In this document: in pieces, positions 25,384-32,943 of the stretch
Numbering within the stretch: position 1 is the stretch's first letter
Layout of the letters: each line of letters begins with the position of its first letter
DNA from: JAUWKC01 sp035527845
GTDB taxonomy: Bacteria; Planctomycetota; Phycisphaerae; Sedimentisphaerales; Anaerobacaceae
Direction of reading: 5' to 3'
Assembly (NCBI GenBank): GCA_035527845.1
Contig: DATKZT010000019.1
Span: 1 to 64,000, forward strand
DNA: 64,000 bases
Notes under the pieces: model-generated
Told to the model about the DNA's origin: nothing
What the model saw: only the letters and a program-made list of their open reading frames with translations
Databases searched by the model: none
Translations under genes and position numbers: made by a program

Positions 25384-26706
25384 ATGATTCATAGACCCAC
25401 AACCGAGCGCGTGGTCATAGCCGGAATGGGCATCGTTTGTCCCCTCGGGCACGACGTCGAAACGCTCTGGCAGGCGGTCCTGGCCGGCAAAAGCGGCGTG
25501 GCAAAGACCACCATCTTCGACGCCTCCACCTTCCCCACAACCTTCACCGCAGAAGTCAAAGATTATGACTTCACAAAATTAGTCAAAAACCCGCACCTTC
25601 ACCGAAACGGCAATCGCGGCTCCGCCTTCGCAATAGGCGCCGCCGCCCAGGCCTGCCGACAGGCACGCATCGATATCGAAACCGACGCCCCCACCGACGG
25701 AATCGACCGGCGAAGACTCGGAATCTACCTCGGCGCCGGCGAGGGCTCGGCCGACAACGATGTCTTCTTCAGCGCCCTCGTCCACGCATGGGACCCCGAG
25801 AAAAACCAGATGGACTGGAAACGCTGGGCGGACATAACCTTCAGCAAAATGCGTCCGATCTACGAGCTCGAACAGGAACCGAATATGGCCGCCGCCCACA
25901 TCGCGCTGCTCACGGGCGCACGCGGCCCCGCCAGAAGCTGCCTGACCGCCTGCGCCGCAAGCACGCAGGCCGTCGGTGAGGCCATGATGATGATTCGCAA
26001 CGGAAACGCCGACGCAGTCATCGCGGGCGGTGCGCATTCCATGATACACCCCCTCGGCCTGACGGGCTTCAACCGTCTGACCGCACTATCGACCAGAAAT
26101 GAAAACCCACAGACCGCCTCCAGACCCTTTGCAGCCAGCAGGGACGGATTCGTCCTCGGAGAAGGCGCAGCTATTCTCATCCTTGAATCGCTTGCCTCGG
26201 CAAAGAAAAGAGGCGTCGAAATCCTCGCAGAGGTGATAGGCTACGGCAGCAGCTCGGACGCGTTCAGGGTCACCGATATGCATGAAGAAGGCCGTGGCCC
26301 CATCCAGGCCATGACCGCCGCCCTTTCCGACGCCGGCATCACCTACCACGACGTCGATTACATCAACACCCACGGCACCGGCACCACAGAAAACGATTCC
26401 ATCGAGACAAAGGCCATAAAGGCAGTCTTTAAGGAAAGGGCAAAGAAAGTCCCCGCCAGCAGCGTCAAGAGCATGATGGGACATCTCATCGGCGCAGCAG
26501 GCGCAGCCGAGCTGATTACCTGCGTCCTGGCCATTCGCGACAATATCGTTCCGCCGACCATGAATCTCAACGACCCCGACCCGGCACTCGATTTGGATTA
26601 CGTTCCCAACAAGCCGCGAAAGATGCAGGTCAACATCGCAATGGACGAGTCCTTCGGCTTCGGCGGACAAAATAACGTGGTCATAATAAGAAGATACAAG
26701 GAATAA
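25384..26706 (+). CDS. Beta-ketoacyl-ACP synthase II-type (FabF-like), canonical
   Basis: 440 residues. A complete Cys-His-His triad is visible: Cys190 in RSCLTACAASTQA, His330 in YINTHGTGTTEND and His367 in VKSMMGHLIGAAGAAE. DESFGFGGQNNVVI ends the fold. It catalyses decarboxylative condensation of malonyl-ACP with an acyl chain. Position right after the Asn-variant ketosynthase suggests the two form a heterodimer, as ketosynthase/chain-length-factor pairs do. I avoid the name fabF because this may be a secondary pathway rather than housekeeping lipid synthesis. Confidence 0.9.
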   Translation: MIHRPTTERVVIAGMGIVCPLGHDVETLWQAVLAGKSGVAKTTIFDASTFPTTFTAEVKDYDFTKLVKNPHLHRNGNRGSAFAIGAAAQACRQARIDIETDAPTDGIDRRRLGIYLGAGEGSADNDVFFSALVHAWDPEKNQMDWKRWADITFSKMRPIYELEQEPNMAAAHIALLTGARGPARSCLTACAASTQAVGEAMMMIRNGNADAVIAGGAHSMIHPLGLTGFNRLTALSTRNENPQTASRPFAASRDGFVLGEGAAILILESLASAKKRGVEILAEVIGYGSSSDAFRVTDMHEEGRGPIQAMTAALSDAGITYHDVDYINTHGTGTTENDSIETKAIKAVFKERAKKVPASSVKSMMGHLIGAAGAAELITCVLAIRDNIVPPTMNLNDPDPALDLDYVPNKPRKMQVNIAMDESFGFGGQNNVVIIRRYKE

Positions 26707-26761
26707 CAGAGTAATAGAATCTTGAGCACGCAATACGAGATGGGAGATACGAGAGACTGTA

Positions 26762-28039
26762 ATGATCGACATTAAGCAAATTCGAGAAAACCCACAAACG
26801 TTCAGGGACGGCGCCAAAGCCAAAGGCTTCGACGTGGATATCGACAGGCTGCTTCAGGTCGACGACACCCTAAAGGCAGCAAAGCAGCAGTTGCAGGATA
26901 TCTCCACCGAGAAGAACCGCCTCGGCAAATCCATCCCCAAAATCTCGGGCGACGAAAAGCAGGCGGCACTGGCCCAACTGGCAGAACTAAAACAGCAGGA
27001 GCCCGGGCTGAACGAAAACATCAAACACCTCCAGCCCGAGTTCGACGCCCTCATGCTGCTGGTCGCGCAGCCCGCCGACGATGATGTCCCCTTCGGCGCC
27101 GACGACACCCAGAACGTCGAAATAAGAAAAGAAGGACAAATACGGAAATTCGACTTCGAGCCTAAAGACCACGTCCAGTTGGGCGCCGACCTCGACATCA
27201 TAGATATCGAGCGGGGCGTCAAATTGGCCGGCACGAGAAACTACTTCCTCAAAGGCGACGGCGCACGCCTCCACTGGGCGGTCCTGCAGTTTGCCGTCGA
27301 TTTCATGACGAGCAAAGGATATGTCCCCATGTCCGTCCCCCTGCTGGCCAGGTACGAAGTCATGATGGGAACCGGCTACTACCCCGGCTCCGAAGAACAG
27401 ACCTACCAGATGGAAAGAGACGAGCTCAGCCTCGTGGGGACCGCGGAGGTCCCCGTGACCGCCTATCACATGGGTGAAATACTAAAAGCCGAACAGCTCC
27501 CCATCAAATACTTCGCCCTGTCGAGCTGCTTCAGGCGTGAGGCCGGCGCCGCCGGAAAAGATACCTACGGCCTCTACCGAATCCACCAGTTCGACAAGGT
27601 CGAGCAGGTCATCATCTGCAAAAACGACGCCGAGGAGAGCACGAACTTCCACAACGAAATTTTAGCCAATGCCGAAGGTGTCATGCAGGCCCTTGAGCTG
27701 CCCTACCGCGTCGTAAACGTCTGCACCGGCGACCTCGGCCGCGGCCAGCTCAAAAAATTCGACATTGAAGCCTGGATGCCCTCCCGAAAAAACTACTGCG
27801 AAACACACAGCGCCAGCAAATTCCACGAGTTCCAGGCCCGAAGAATGAACCTCCGCTACAAAGACCCGGCCACGAAGAAGAACATCTTCTGCCACACGCT
27901 CAACAACACGGTAATCGCCTCGCCGCGAATCCTTATCCCCGTCCTTGAGCTTTACCAGAACTCTGATGGTTCGATAAACGTGCCGCTCGTCCTCCAGCCG
28001 TACATGGGCGGAAAACAAAAAATCACAAAGCAGTCTTAG
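26762..28039 (+). CDS. serS: Seryl-tRNA synthetase
   Basis: Class II synthetase charging tRNA-Ser, 425 residues. The N-terminal coiled-coil arm (IRENPQTFRDGAKAKGFDVD onward to about residue 110) binds the tRNA long arm. Motif 2 FRREAGAAGKDTYGLYRIHQ and motif 3 near TVIASPRILIPVLELYQ are present; TAEVPVTAYH matches the serine/ATP pocket. It lies 55 bp after the ketosynthase and 15 bp before the PNPOx-fold gene, probably read through from the fatty-acid unit. Confidence 0.96.
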   Translation: MIDIKQIRENPQTFRDGAKAKGFDVDIDRLLQVDDTLKAAKQQLQDISTEKNRLGKSIPKISGDEKQAALAQLAELKQQEPGLNENIKHLQPEFDALMLLVAQPADDDVPFGADDTQNVEIRKEGQIRKFDFEPKDHVQLGADLDIIDIERGVKLAGTRNYFLKGDGARLHWAVLQFAVDFMTSKGYVPMSVPLLARYEVMMGTGYYPGSEEQTYQMERDELSLVGTAEVPVTAYHMGEILKAEQLPIKYFALSSCFRREAGAAGKDTYGLYRIHQFDKVEQVIICKNDAEESTNFHNEILANAEGVMQALELPYRVVNVCTGDLGRGQLKKFDIEAWMPSRKNYCETHSASKFHEFQARRMNLRYKDPATKKNIFCHTLNNTVIASPRILIPVLELYQNSDGSINVPLVLQPYMGGKQKITKQS

Positions 28040-28054
28040 AAAGGGGGGCCAATC

Positions 28055-28471
28055 ATGACCAAAGAGGAGATTTTCGAATTCATCAAGGAAAATCCCGTCT
28101 TCAGCCTCGCCACCGCCGAGGACAACAAACCGCACGTCCGCATCATTATGCTCTACCGCGCCGATGAAAACGGCATCATCTTCAACACCGGAGAAAACAA
28201 GGACGTGCACCGCCAGCTCAGCGAGAACCCGCAGGTGGAGATGTGCTTTTACAACGGCGACCGCGGCCTCCAGGTCAGAATTTCAGGCACCGTCGAAACG
28301 CTCGAAGACCTCGAGCTGAAAAAACGCGTCGTCGCCGATTACCCCTTCCTGAAGGAATGGGTCGACCGCGAAGGTTTCGAGGTCCTCATCGTTTACGCCT
28401 TAAAAAACGCCCGCGCCGCCGCCTGGACCATGGAAACGAACTTCCAGCCTAAAGAATACATACAACTGTAA
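28055..28471 (+). CDS. PNPOx-fold (pyridoxamine 5'-phosphate oxidase-like) flavin-binding protein
   Basis: 138 residues. The split beta-barrel of this family is visible: FIKENPVFSLATAEDNKPHV, IIMLYRADENGIIFNTGENK, VEMCFYNGDRGLQVRISGTV and a C-terminal ALKNARAAAWTMETN. Such proteins bind FMN or F420 and often act as small reductases or general stress proteins. GAAAGGGGGG precedes the ATG. It is the last gene of the serS unit. Confidence 0.85.
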   Translation: MTKEEIFEFIKENPVFSLATAEDNKPHVRIIMLYRADENGIIFNTGENKDVHRQLSENPQVEMCFYNGDRGLQVRISGTVETLEDLELKKRVVADYPFLKEWVDREGFEVLIVYALKNARAAAWTMETNFQPKEYIQL

Positions 28472-28554
28472 TCGCCGGCAGACCCGCACCCGCAAAGCCG
28501 CGCCAATCAACCGAGCCGCGACCAACAGGGAGCGGTCCCCAATCCGATGTGTAG

Positions 28555-28571
28555 GGTGTGCTCCGCACACC
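28555..28571. repeat. Short perfect hairpin repeat (GTGTGC/GCACAC)
   Basis: GGTGTGC, a TCC loop, then GCACACC form a perfect 7-bp stem. No T-run follows, so it is more likely a REP-type repeat than a terminator. It lies in the convergent gap between the PNPOx gene and the HAF-repeat gene. Confidence 0.5.
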
Positions 28572-28580
28572 ATTACTCCG

Positions 28581-28612
28581 GTCATTGCGAGGCCGCAGGC
28601 CGAAGCAATCTC
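28581..28612 (+). repeat. Interspersed ATTGCGAG-type repeat, copy 2
   Basis: Reads GTCATTGCGAGGCCGCAGGC then CGAAGCAATCTC. ATTGC and GCAAT arms flank a GGCC-GCAG-GGCC-like centre. It matches copies at 22450, 54711 and 54958. Confidence 0.6.
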
Positions 28613-28646
28613 CCCCATTAATCCTTAATCAATCATCCTTAATCAT

Positions 28647-29831
28647 TTACCCCCCCGCCCCATCGAGCCAGTGATGTCCTAATTTGCCCAAGTCGGCAAA
28701 TTCTACTTCACCATTACGGTTTATATCCGCATTTCCGCACCAATTATTGAGATCATTGCAGTCGGAACGCCGCCACGCGGAACCGAATATGGCGAAGTCT
28801 TCAAAGTCTACATCGTTATCATAATCCAGATGCCCGACCGGCGTGAGCAGGACCACATACTCTTGCCCATCCAGCTCACCTACCCCGACAATCTGGCCGT
28901 TATCGCTGATACTCCTTGCTCGGCAAATAGTCCAATTCGAATCGGTGCAGAGCAAATCGTTAAAATCCGCAATTTGCCCATCCATCCATAAGCATCCTCT
29001 CTCGGAATCATCCGCCCAGACAGACTGGCCGACAATCAGACCGTTATCACTGATGTCATAAGCGGCCGAATCAACCGCTCCATCGAGTGTTCCCAAATCG
29101 GTCATTACTGCGTTGGAATCGTCATATAGAAAAGCATGGTAGCCGTCCGGAGAACCGCTGGAATAACCAACGACTTGTGACTGATTATTAATCGCATTGC
29201 CGTAACTTTGTACTTGGCCGGGCAGAACGCCTATATCCCTCATGCCATTTACATCATCATAAATAAACGCATGCGTGCCATGCGATGACGTCGAGAAGTA
29301 ACCCGCAACTTCATTGCTGTCGTTGATAGACCTCGCAATGCTGTAATTGGTATTTTCAATGGTGTCAATAGCAACCACACTATTATCATTATCCCACATC
29401 ACGGCAACATGAGTGCCATCGGATTTGTTGGCCTGACCTGCCACTATCCCGGCATTGTTTATACCGTAGCCCTTGGTCATATTATCACTATACAACGAAT
29501 CCAGACCCGTCAAGACACCATCGTCCCATATAAAGGCCCTAATCCTAAAATTCCTGAAATACTCCCCTGTAACCTGACATGAGTCATTGATTGCACGAGC
29601 AACAACATTTTCGGTACCGGCCGGTGCCTGCAAAATAGTCAGTTCACCATCTTCCCACACAAATGAGTTATCACCTATATAACCCGTTACCTGCCCATAG
29701 TCGTTTAGAGCAGACGCCGTAGCGGAACCTGTAGGCTCGATAATTGTTATTTGGTACTCCAGGGCATTAACGGAACCGATGGCAGTTAGAACAACCGCGG
29801 CTATTAGCGATGCCACTACATTATATCTCAT
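28647..29831 (-). CDS. Secreted HAF-repeat protein with dockerin-like C-terminus
   Basis: About 394 residues. The Sec signal (VVASLIAAVVLTAIGSVNA) is followed by six or so HAF-type repeats of roughly 45 residues, in the pattern xAINDxxxVxGxxxxxxxxHAFxYDD. Examples are ARSINDSNEVAGYFS, THAFIYDDVNGMRDIG and YDISDNGLIVGQSVW. The tail has two short calcium-loop-like motifs, DYDNDVDFEDFAIFGSAW and ADINRNGEVEFADLGKLGHH, the dockerin-like ending frequent in Phycisphaerae surface proteins. ATG at 29831 has AAAGGGA six bases upstream and starts right before the signal peptide. A nearby cohesin partner was not seen. It follows the GLUG gene in the same orientation. Confidence 0.8.
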   Translation of the reverse strand: MRYNVVASLIAAVVLTAIGSVNALEYQITIIEPTGSATASALNDYGQVTGYIGDNSFVWEDGELTILQAPAGTENVVARAINDSCQVTGEYFRNFRIRAFIWDDGVLTGLDSLYSDNMTKGYGINNAGIVAGQANKSDGTHVAVMWDNDNSVVAIDTIENTNYSIARSINDSNEVAGYFSTSSHGTHAFIYDDVNGMRDIGVLPGQVQSYGNAINNQSQVVGYSSGSPDGYHAFLYDDSNAVMTDLGTLDGAVDSAAYDISDNGLIVGQSVWADDSERGCLWMDGQIADFNDLLCTDSNWTICRARSISDNGQIVGVGELDGQEYVVLLTPVGHLDYDNDVDFEDFAIFGSAWRRSDCNDLNNWCGNADINRNGEVEFADLGKLGHHWLDGAGG

Positions 29832-29871
29832 CTTCATTCCCTTTCTGTTACAGCAAGCCTCAGTAATAAAA

Positions 29872-31626
29872 TTATTGTTCAATGCCTTCAAGCCAGTGAC
29901 CCGCTAATATCGCAAAGTCCCGCCAGTCCACCAGCCCACTGTGATTCAAATCCCCCGCCGAATGTACCCGCAAAAACGGATACGTCTGATTCTCCCCGAT
30001 CCCCCACACCTCGACAAAATCCCAGCCGGCATCGGTGAACGTACTCTCCTTCATCATTTCCACCGTCGTCTTGCCTATCACATTCGGATCGCTCGTATTT
30101 CCAATCCCGTTGACATCCGGATTAACATCCGCGTCCCAGAAGCACTTCGTATATGAAGCACCTCTACGGCTATCCCCCACCAGGTTGCCGGTCTCGTCAC
30201 TACCTTCAACATGGCCTGCCGCGTAGCAGTTAGTAACGTCGCCACTGTTTGCTCCAACCAATCCGCCCACCATCGCAGCACCCGAGGCTGCTCCCGTGGC
30301 ATAAGAATTGATTATCGCGCCTTGGTAATTATCTCCCACAAGCCCACCGACGAAGAAAGACGTAACGGCCCTGACCTCCCCAATGGCAAAGCAGCGGGTA
30401 ATAGTCCCCCTGTTCCATCCAATTAGGCCACCGATGCAATCAAGATCTCCTGAAACGTTTCCAATGGCGTAGCAGTCTGCTACAGTCCCCTCCTCGTTAT
30501 ATCCTACGAGCCCGCCGCCAAAGTCGGTGGAGTTAACCTCTCCTATGGCATAACTGTAAGTGATACTACCGCCGGAGTATGCTCCCAGCAGGCCACCGGT
30601 GCCACCCTGCCCAGAGATTGCTCCTGTGGCGCAGCAGCGGGTGATGTTACCTCCTCCACCTCCGATGAGGCCGCCAACCGAGCCATCCCCGCTAACAGTA
30701 CCAGTTGCACGGCAATCTGCAAGATTCGAGTCCATATTTCTTCCCAAGAGTCCCCCAACATACACGCCTGTTGCGCTGACGTTACCGCTTGCATTACAAT
30801 CACAGATGTCCATATAGTATTGATAGTGCTGCAAACTGCGGGCAGTGCCTATCAGACCACCTACGTAGTTATCGCCGGATACAGCCGCTGATGAATGACA
30901 ACTGAAGATGTCGCTTTCAAGATACCCCACTAAACCGCCAACATTGTCCGTGCCGGACACACTGCCAGTTGTTAAACAGTTTGAAATCACTGCGTCACCC
31001 TTTACTGGGCTGAACGACCCCACTATGCCACCGACTGAGCCTTCACCCACGACTGTCGCGTTTGAAAAGCAGTCAGAGATTCTCCTAAAACCGAAGAAGT
31101 CCTCCTCGCCGTTGCCGATCAGACCCCCTACATAATCGCCTCCCGAAACGTTGCCCCCTTCTACGCCACAGTTCTGTATTATTCCACGGAATAGCAACCC
31201 AACCAAAGCACCAACCTGGTCGCCACCTGCGAGACAGGCATCGATTAAGGTAAGATTCATTATTTGGCCATCAGCATAGTACGGTAGCCCGACAGCGCGG
31301 AACAGTCCGACAGCAGATGTGCCAAGGCTTGTATACGTGAAATTCGAAATACTGTGCCCGTTGCCATCAAAAATGCCGCTGAAGCCGTTGCTGCTGCTGC
31401 CGATGATCTTGAACTGATCCCCCGTGTAACCGGCCAGGTTAACATCATTTACCATTACAAAGCACTTGTTGAAATCTTCAACGTGGTTGCCGATGTCGTT
31501 CAAATCGGTTGGCGTGGCGATGCGGTAGGGGTCGTTCGGCTCGCCGGTGCCGCCGGAGTATTTGCCGAAGGCGACCCCGGTCCCAATCAAGACGATACAC
31601 GCCAAAGCAAGTCTTCTGGTTTTCAT
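29872..31626 (-). CDS. Secreted GLUG-repeat (beta-helix-like) protein with dockerin-like tail
   Basis: 584 residues. The signal peptide is MKTRRLALACIVLIGTGVA. The body begins KYSGGTGEPNDPYRIATPTD, a start typical of this family. At least ten GLUG-type repeats follow (pattern VGGLVGYxxxxxIxxCxAxGxVSG), predicted to stack into a beta-solenoid on the cell surface. The C-terminus DLNHSGLVDWRDFAILAGHW is a dockerin-like unit. The gene overlaps a truncated stub carrying a related signal peptide (31623-31763). Likely role: adhesion or cell-surface scaffold; the ligand is unknown. Confidence 0.82.
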   Translation of the reverse strand: MKTRRLALACIVLIGTGVAFGKYSGGTGEPNDPYRIATPTDLNDIGNHVEDFNKCFVMVNDVNLAGYTGDQFKIIGSSSNGFSGIFDGNGHSISNFTYTSLGTSAVGLFRAVGLPYYADGQIMNLTLIDACLAGGDQVGALVGLLFRGIIQNCGVEGGNVSGGDYVGGLIGNGEEDFFGFRRISDCFSNATVVGEGSVGGIVGSFSPVKGDAVISNCLTTGSVSGTDNVGGLVGYLESDIFSCHSSAAVSGDNYVGGLIGTARSLQHYQYYMDICDCNASGNVSATGVYVGGLLGRNMDSNLADCRATGTVSGDGSVGGLIGGGGGNITRCCATGAISGQGGTGGLLGAYSGGSITYSYAIGEVNSTDFGGGLVGYNEEGTVADCYAIGNVSGDLDCIGGLIGWNRGTITRCFAIGEVRAVTSFFVGGLVGDNYQGAIINSYATGAASGAAMVGGLVGANSGDVTNCYAAGHVEGSDETGNLVGDSRRGASYTKCFWDADVNPDVNGIGNTSDPNVIGKTTVEMMKESTFTDAGWDFVEVWGIGENQTYPFLRVHSAGDLNHSGLVDWRDFAILAGHWLEGIEQ

Positions 31627-31763
31627 AATTCCGCCCTCACTTTTTGCCTTTTAACTTTTGCCTTTCCGCCCGTTCCGCTGCTGTATTTGGCAGTCGAGAC
31701 ATTTAGCGCCAGCCCCCACAACAGAACCACAGCCGCCGGTATTGGAATTGCTCTGCGTTGCAT
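31623..31763 (-). pseudogene. 5' stub of a GLUG-type secreted protein gene
   Basis: A 46-codon frame reads MQRRAIPIPAAVVLLWGLAL, then NVSTAKYSSGTGG, then the basic run KAKVKRQKVRAEL and stop. The signal peptide and AKYSSGTG parallel the neighbouring gene's signal peptide and GKYSGGTG. After GTG the homology stops and low-complexity A/G-rich sequence follows. The stub's stop overlaps the ATG of the full gene (TTATGA), so the stub could act as a coupled leader. It looks like a truncated duplicate. Confidence 0.6.
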
Positions 31764-32188
31764 TACTACCCAACTCGCCGAAAAACCGCGTACTATACAA
31801 TCCGTATCTTAAGACCTGCTCGTGTTGCTGTCAAGCAAAAAAAATCCCATGATGATGTCCTTTTCCGGCGGTTCGCCGTGGGTGTACTTCATATTTGCAG
31901 GCAGGAAGGCAGGGTATCGGGCTTCTATGGTCGTGGAAGGCTTACGGGGGGCCGGATTCCCGCTTTCGCGGGAATGACAAGGGGGGCAATCGAGACGATT
32001 TGGCAAAAAACGGGCCCAAGGATACCGGCAAAGAAGCCACATACAAAGGTCAAACGCACGCGTGACTTTTCTTTGGGACAAAATTGCTTGAAATTCGCAC
32101 GTTCGGGCTTATAATCGCCCGCGAAGCGTTACCTTTTCGTTCGACTTGCGCTTTCCAGCCGGACCTGTTAACAGAACGCGGACAAGCG
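31764..32188. other. Intergenic, palindromic repeat, no gene
   Basis: No plausible gene. It contains the hairpin repeat at 31956-31975 and otherwise unremarkable sequence up to the comEC stub. The open frames here are short and carry no domain. Confidence 0.4.
31956..31975. repeat. Hairpin repeat ATTCCCG-N6-CGGGAAT
   Basis: A perfect 7-bp inverted repeat around CTTTCG, followed by GACA. A diverged copy (CATTCCCGCCAAAGCAGGAATC) lies at about 43152-43174. This is a widely distributed intergenic repeat type. Confidence 0.5.
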
Positions 32189-32292
32189 ATGGACGACATC
32201 CGGCGGAAATTAGACCTGATTGACGCCCAACTGGCCGGCCGGGCCGACCTGCACAGGCGAATCATAAGCGCCGCCCCCCTGCTTTTTGCGGG
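32189..32292 (+). pseudogene. 5' stub of comEC (truncated duplicate)
   Basis: From ATG at 32189 the frame reads MDDIRRKLDLIDAQLAGRAD, then LHRRIISAAPLLFA, matching the first 34 codons of the full comEC at 32944 (MDAIKQKLELIDAQLAGRAD, then LHRRIISTAPLLFA). Homology stops abruptly after LLFA at about 32292, and the frame continues into unrelated sequence. Many of the differences are synonymous. Between stub and full gene lies the DUF486 gene. Confidence 0.8.
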
Positions 32293-32430
32293 GCCTGGCG
32301 AAAAAACCCGGCGTTTCTCTTGCCATTGCACCTTCGCAGCGACAGGCTATAATTACTGCTCATGTTTTCTTGCTGGTCGGCTCTGTTGCAGCAAGAGATT
32401 GGAGATAATGTTTTTTGTTAGAGGATTTAT

Positions 32431-32781
32431 ATGGGCAAGGCGGCAACGATACTCCTGCTGATCTGTTCCAATATGTTCATGACTTATGCCTGGTACGGAC
32501 ATCTGAAGGACTTCAAGGATAAATCAATCTTCGTGGTCATCTTGCTGAGCTGGAGCGTCGCTTTCATGGAATACTGTCTCCAGGTTCCGGCGAATCGAAT
32601 AGGTTTTCACCACTTCTCCCTTTCACAGTTGAAGGTCCTTCAGGAAATTATAACGATAAGCGTGTTCGCCTTATTTGCGACCGTGTATATGAAACAGCCG
32701 CCGAAGGCCGATTTTCTTTGGGCGTCCTTGTGTCTGGCCGGAGCGGCCTATTTCATGTTCCGCGGCGTCGCTGTCAGATGA
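32431..32781 (+). CDS. DUF486-family small membrane protein
   Basis: 116 residues with four predicted membrane helices (about 5-22, 33-50, 65-85 and 95-112). The sequence CLQVPANRIGFHHFSLSQLK followed by LQEIITISVFALFA is the DUF486 signature. The family is related in shape to small multidrug-type transporters, but its function is unknown. It is inserted between the comEC stub and the complete comEC. Confidence 0.85.
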   Translation: MGKAATILLLICSNMFMTYAWYGHLKDFKDKSIFVVILLSWSVAFMEYCLQVPANRIGFHHFSLSQLKVLQEIITISVFALFATVYMKQPPKADFLWASLCLAGAAYFMFRGVAVR

Positions 32782-32943
32782 CCCGATGTCCAGGACCGTA
32801 AGTCATGACGCGGCAGCGCGCTGCGATTAAGAAAGGTCGGCAAGCAAGGACAACCAAGCAAGCTTGTTCACTTGACCCGGGCTTCCCGGCCTGTGCTCTG
32901 CGGCCTCGGCGATGAAAACGAAACCGCCGTAAACAACGCAAAT

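Noticed and set aside
24502..25452. Minus-strand 316-residue frame across the ketosynthase gene
   Set aside because: Antisense to active-site motifs of the ketosynthase, no domain of its own.
28555..28571. Hairpin as a terminator of the PNPOx gene
   Set aside because: The stem is perfect but no T-run follows on either strand.
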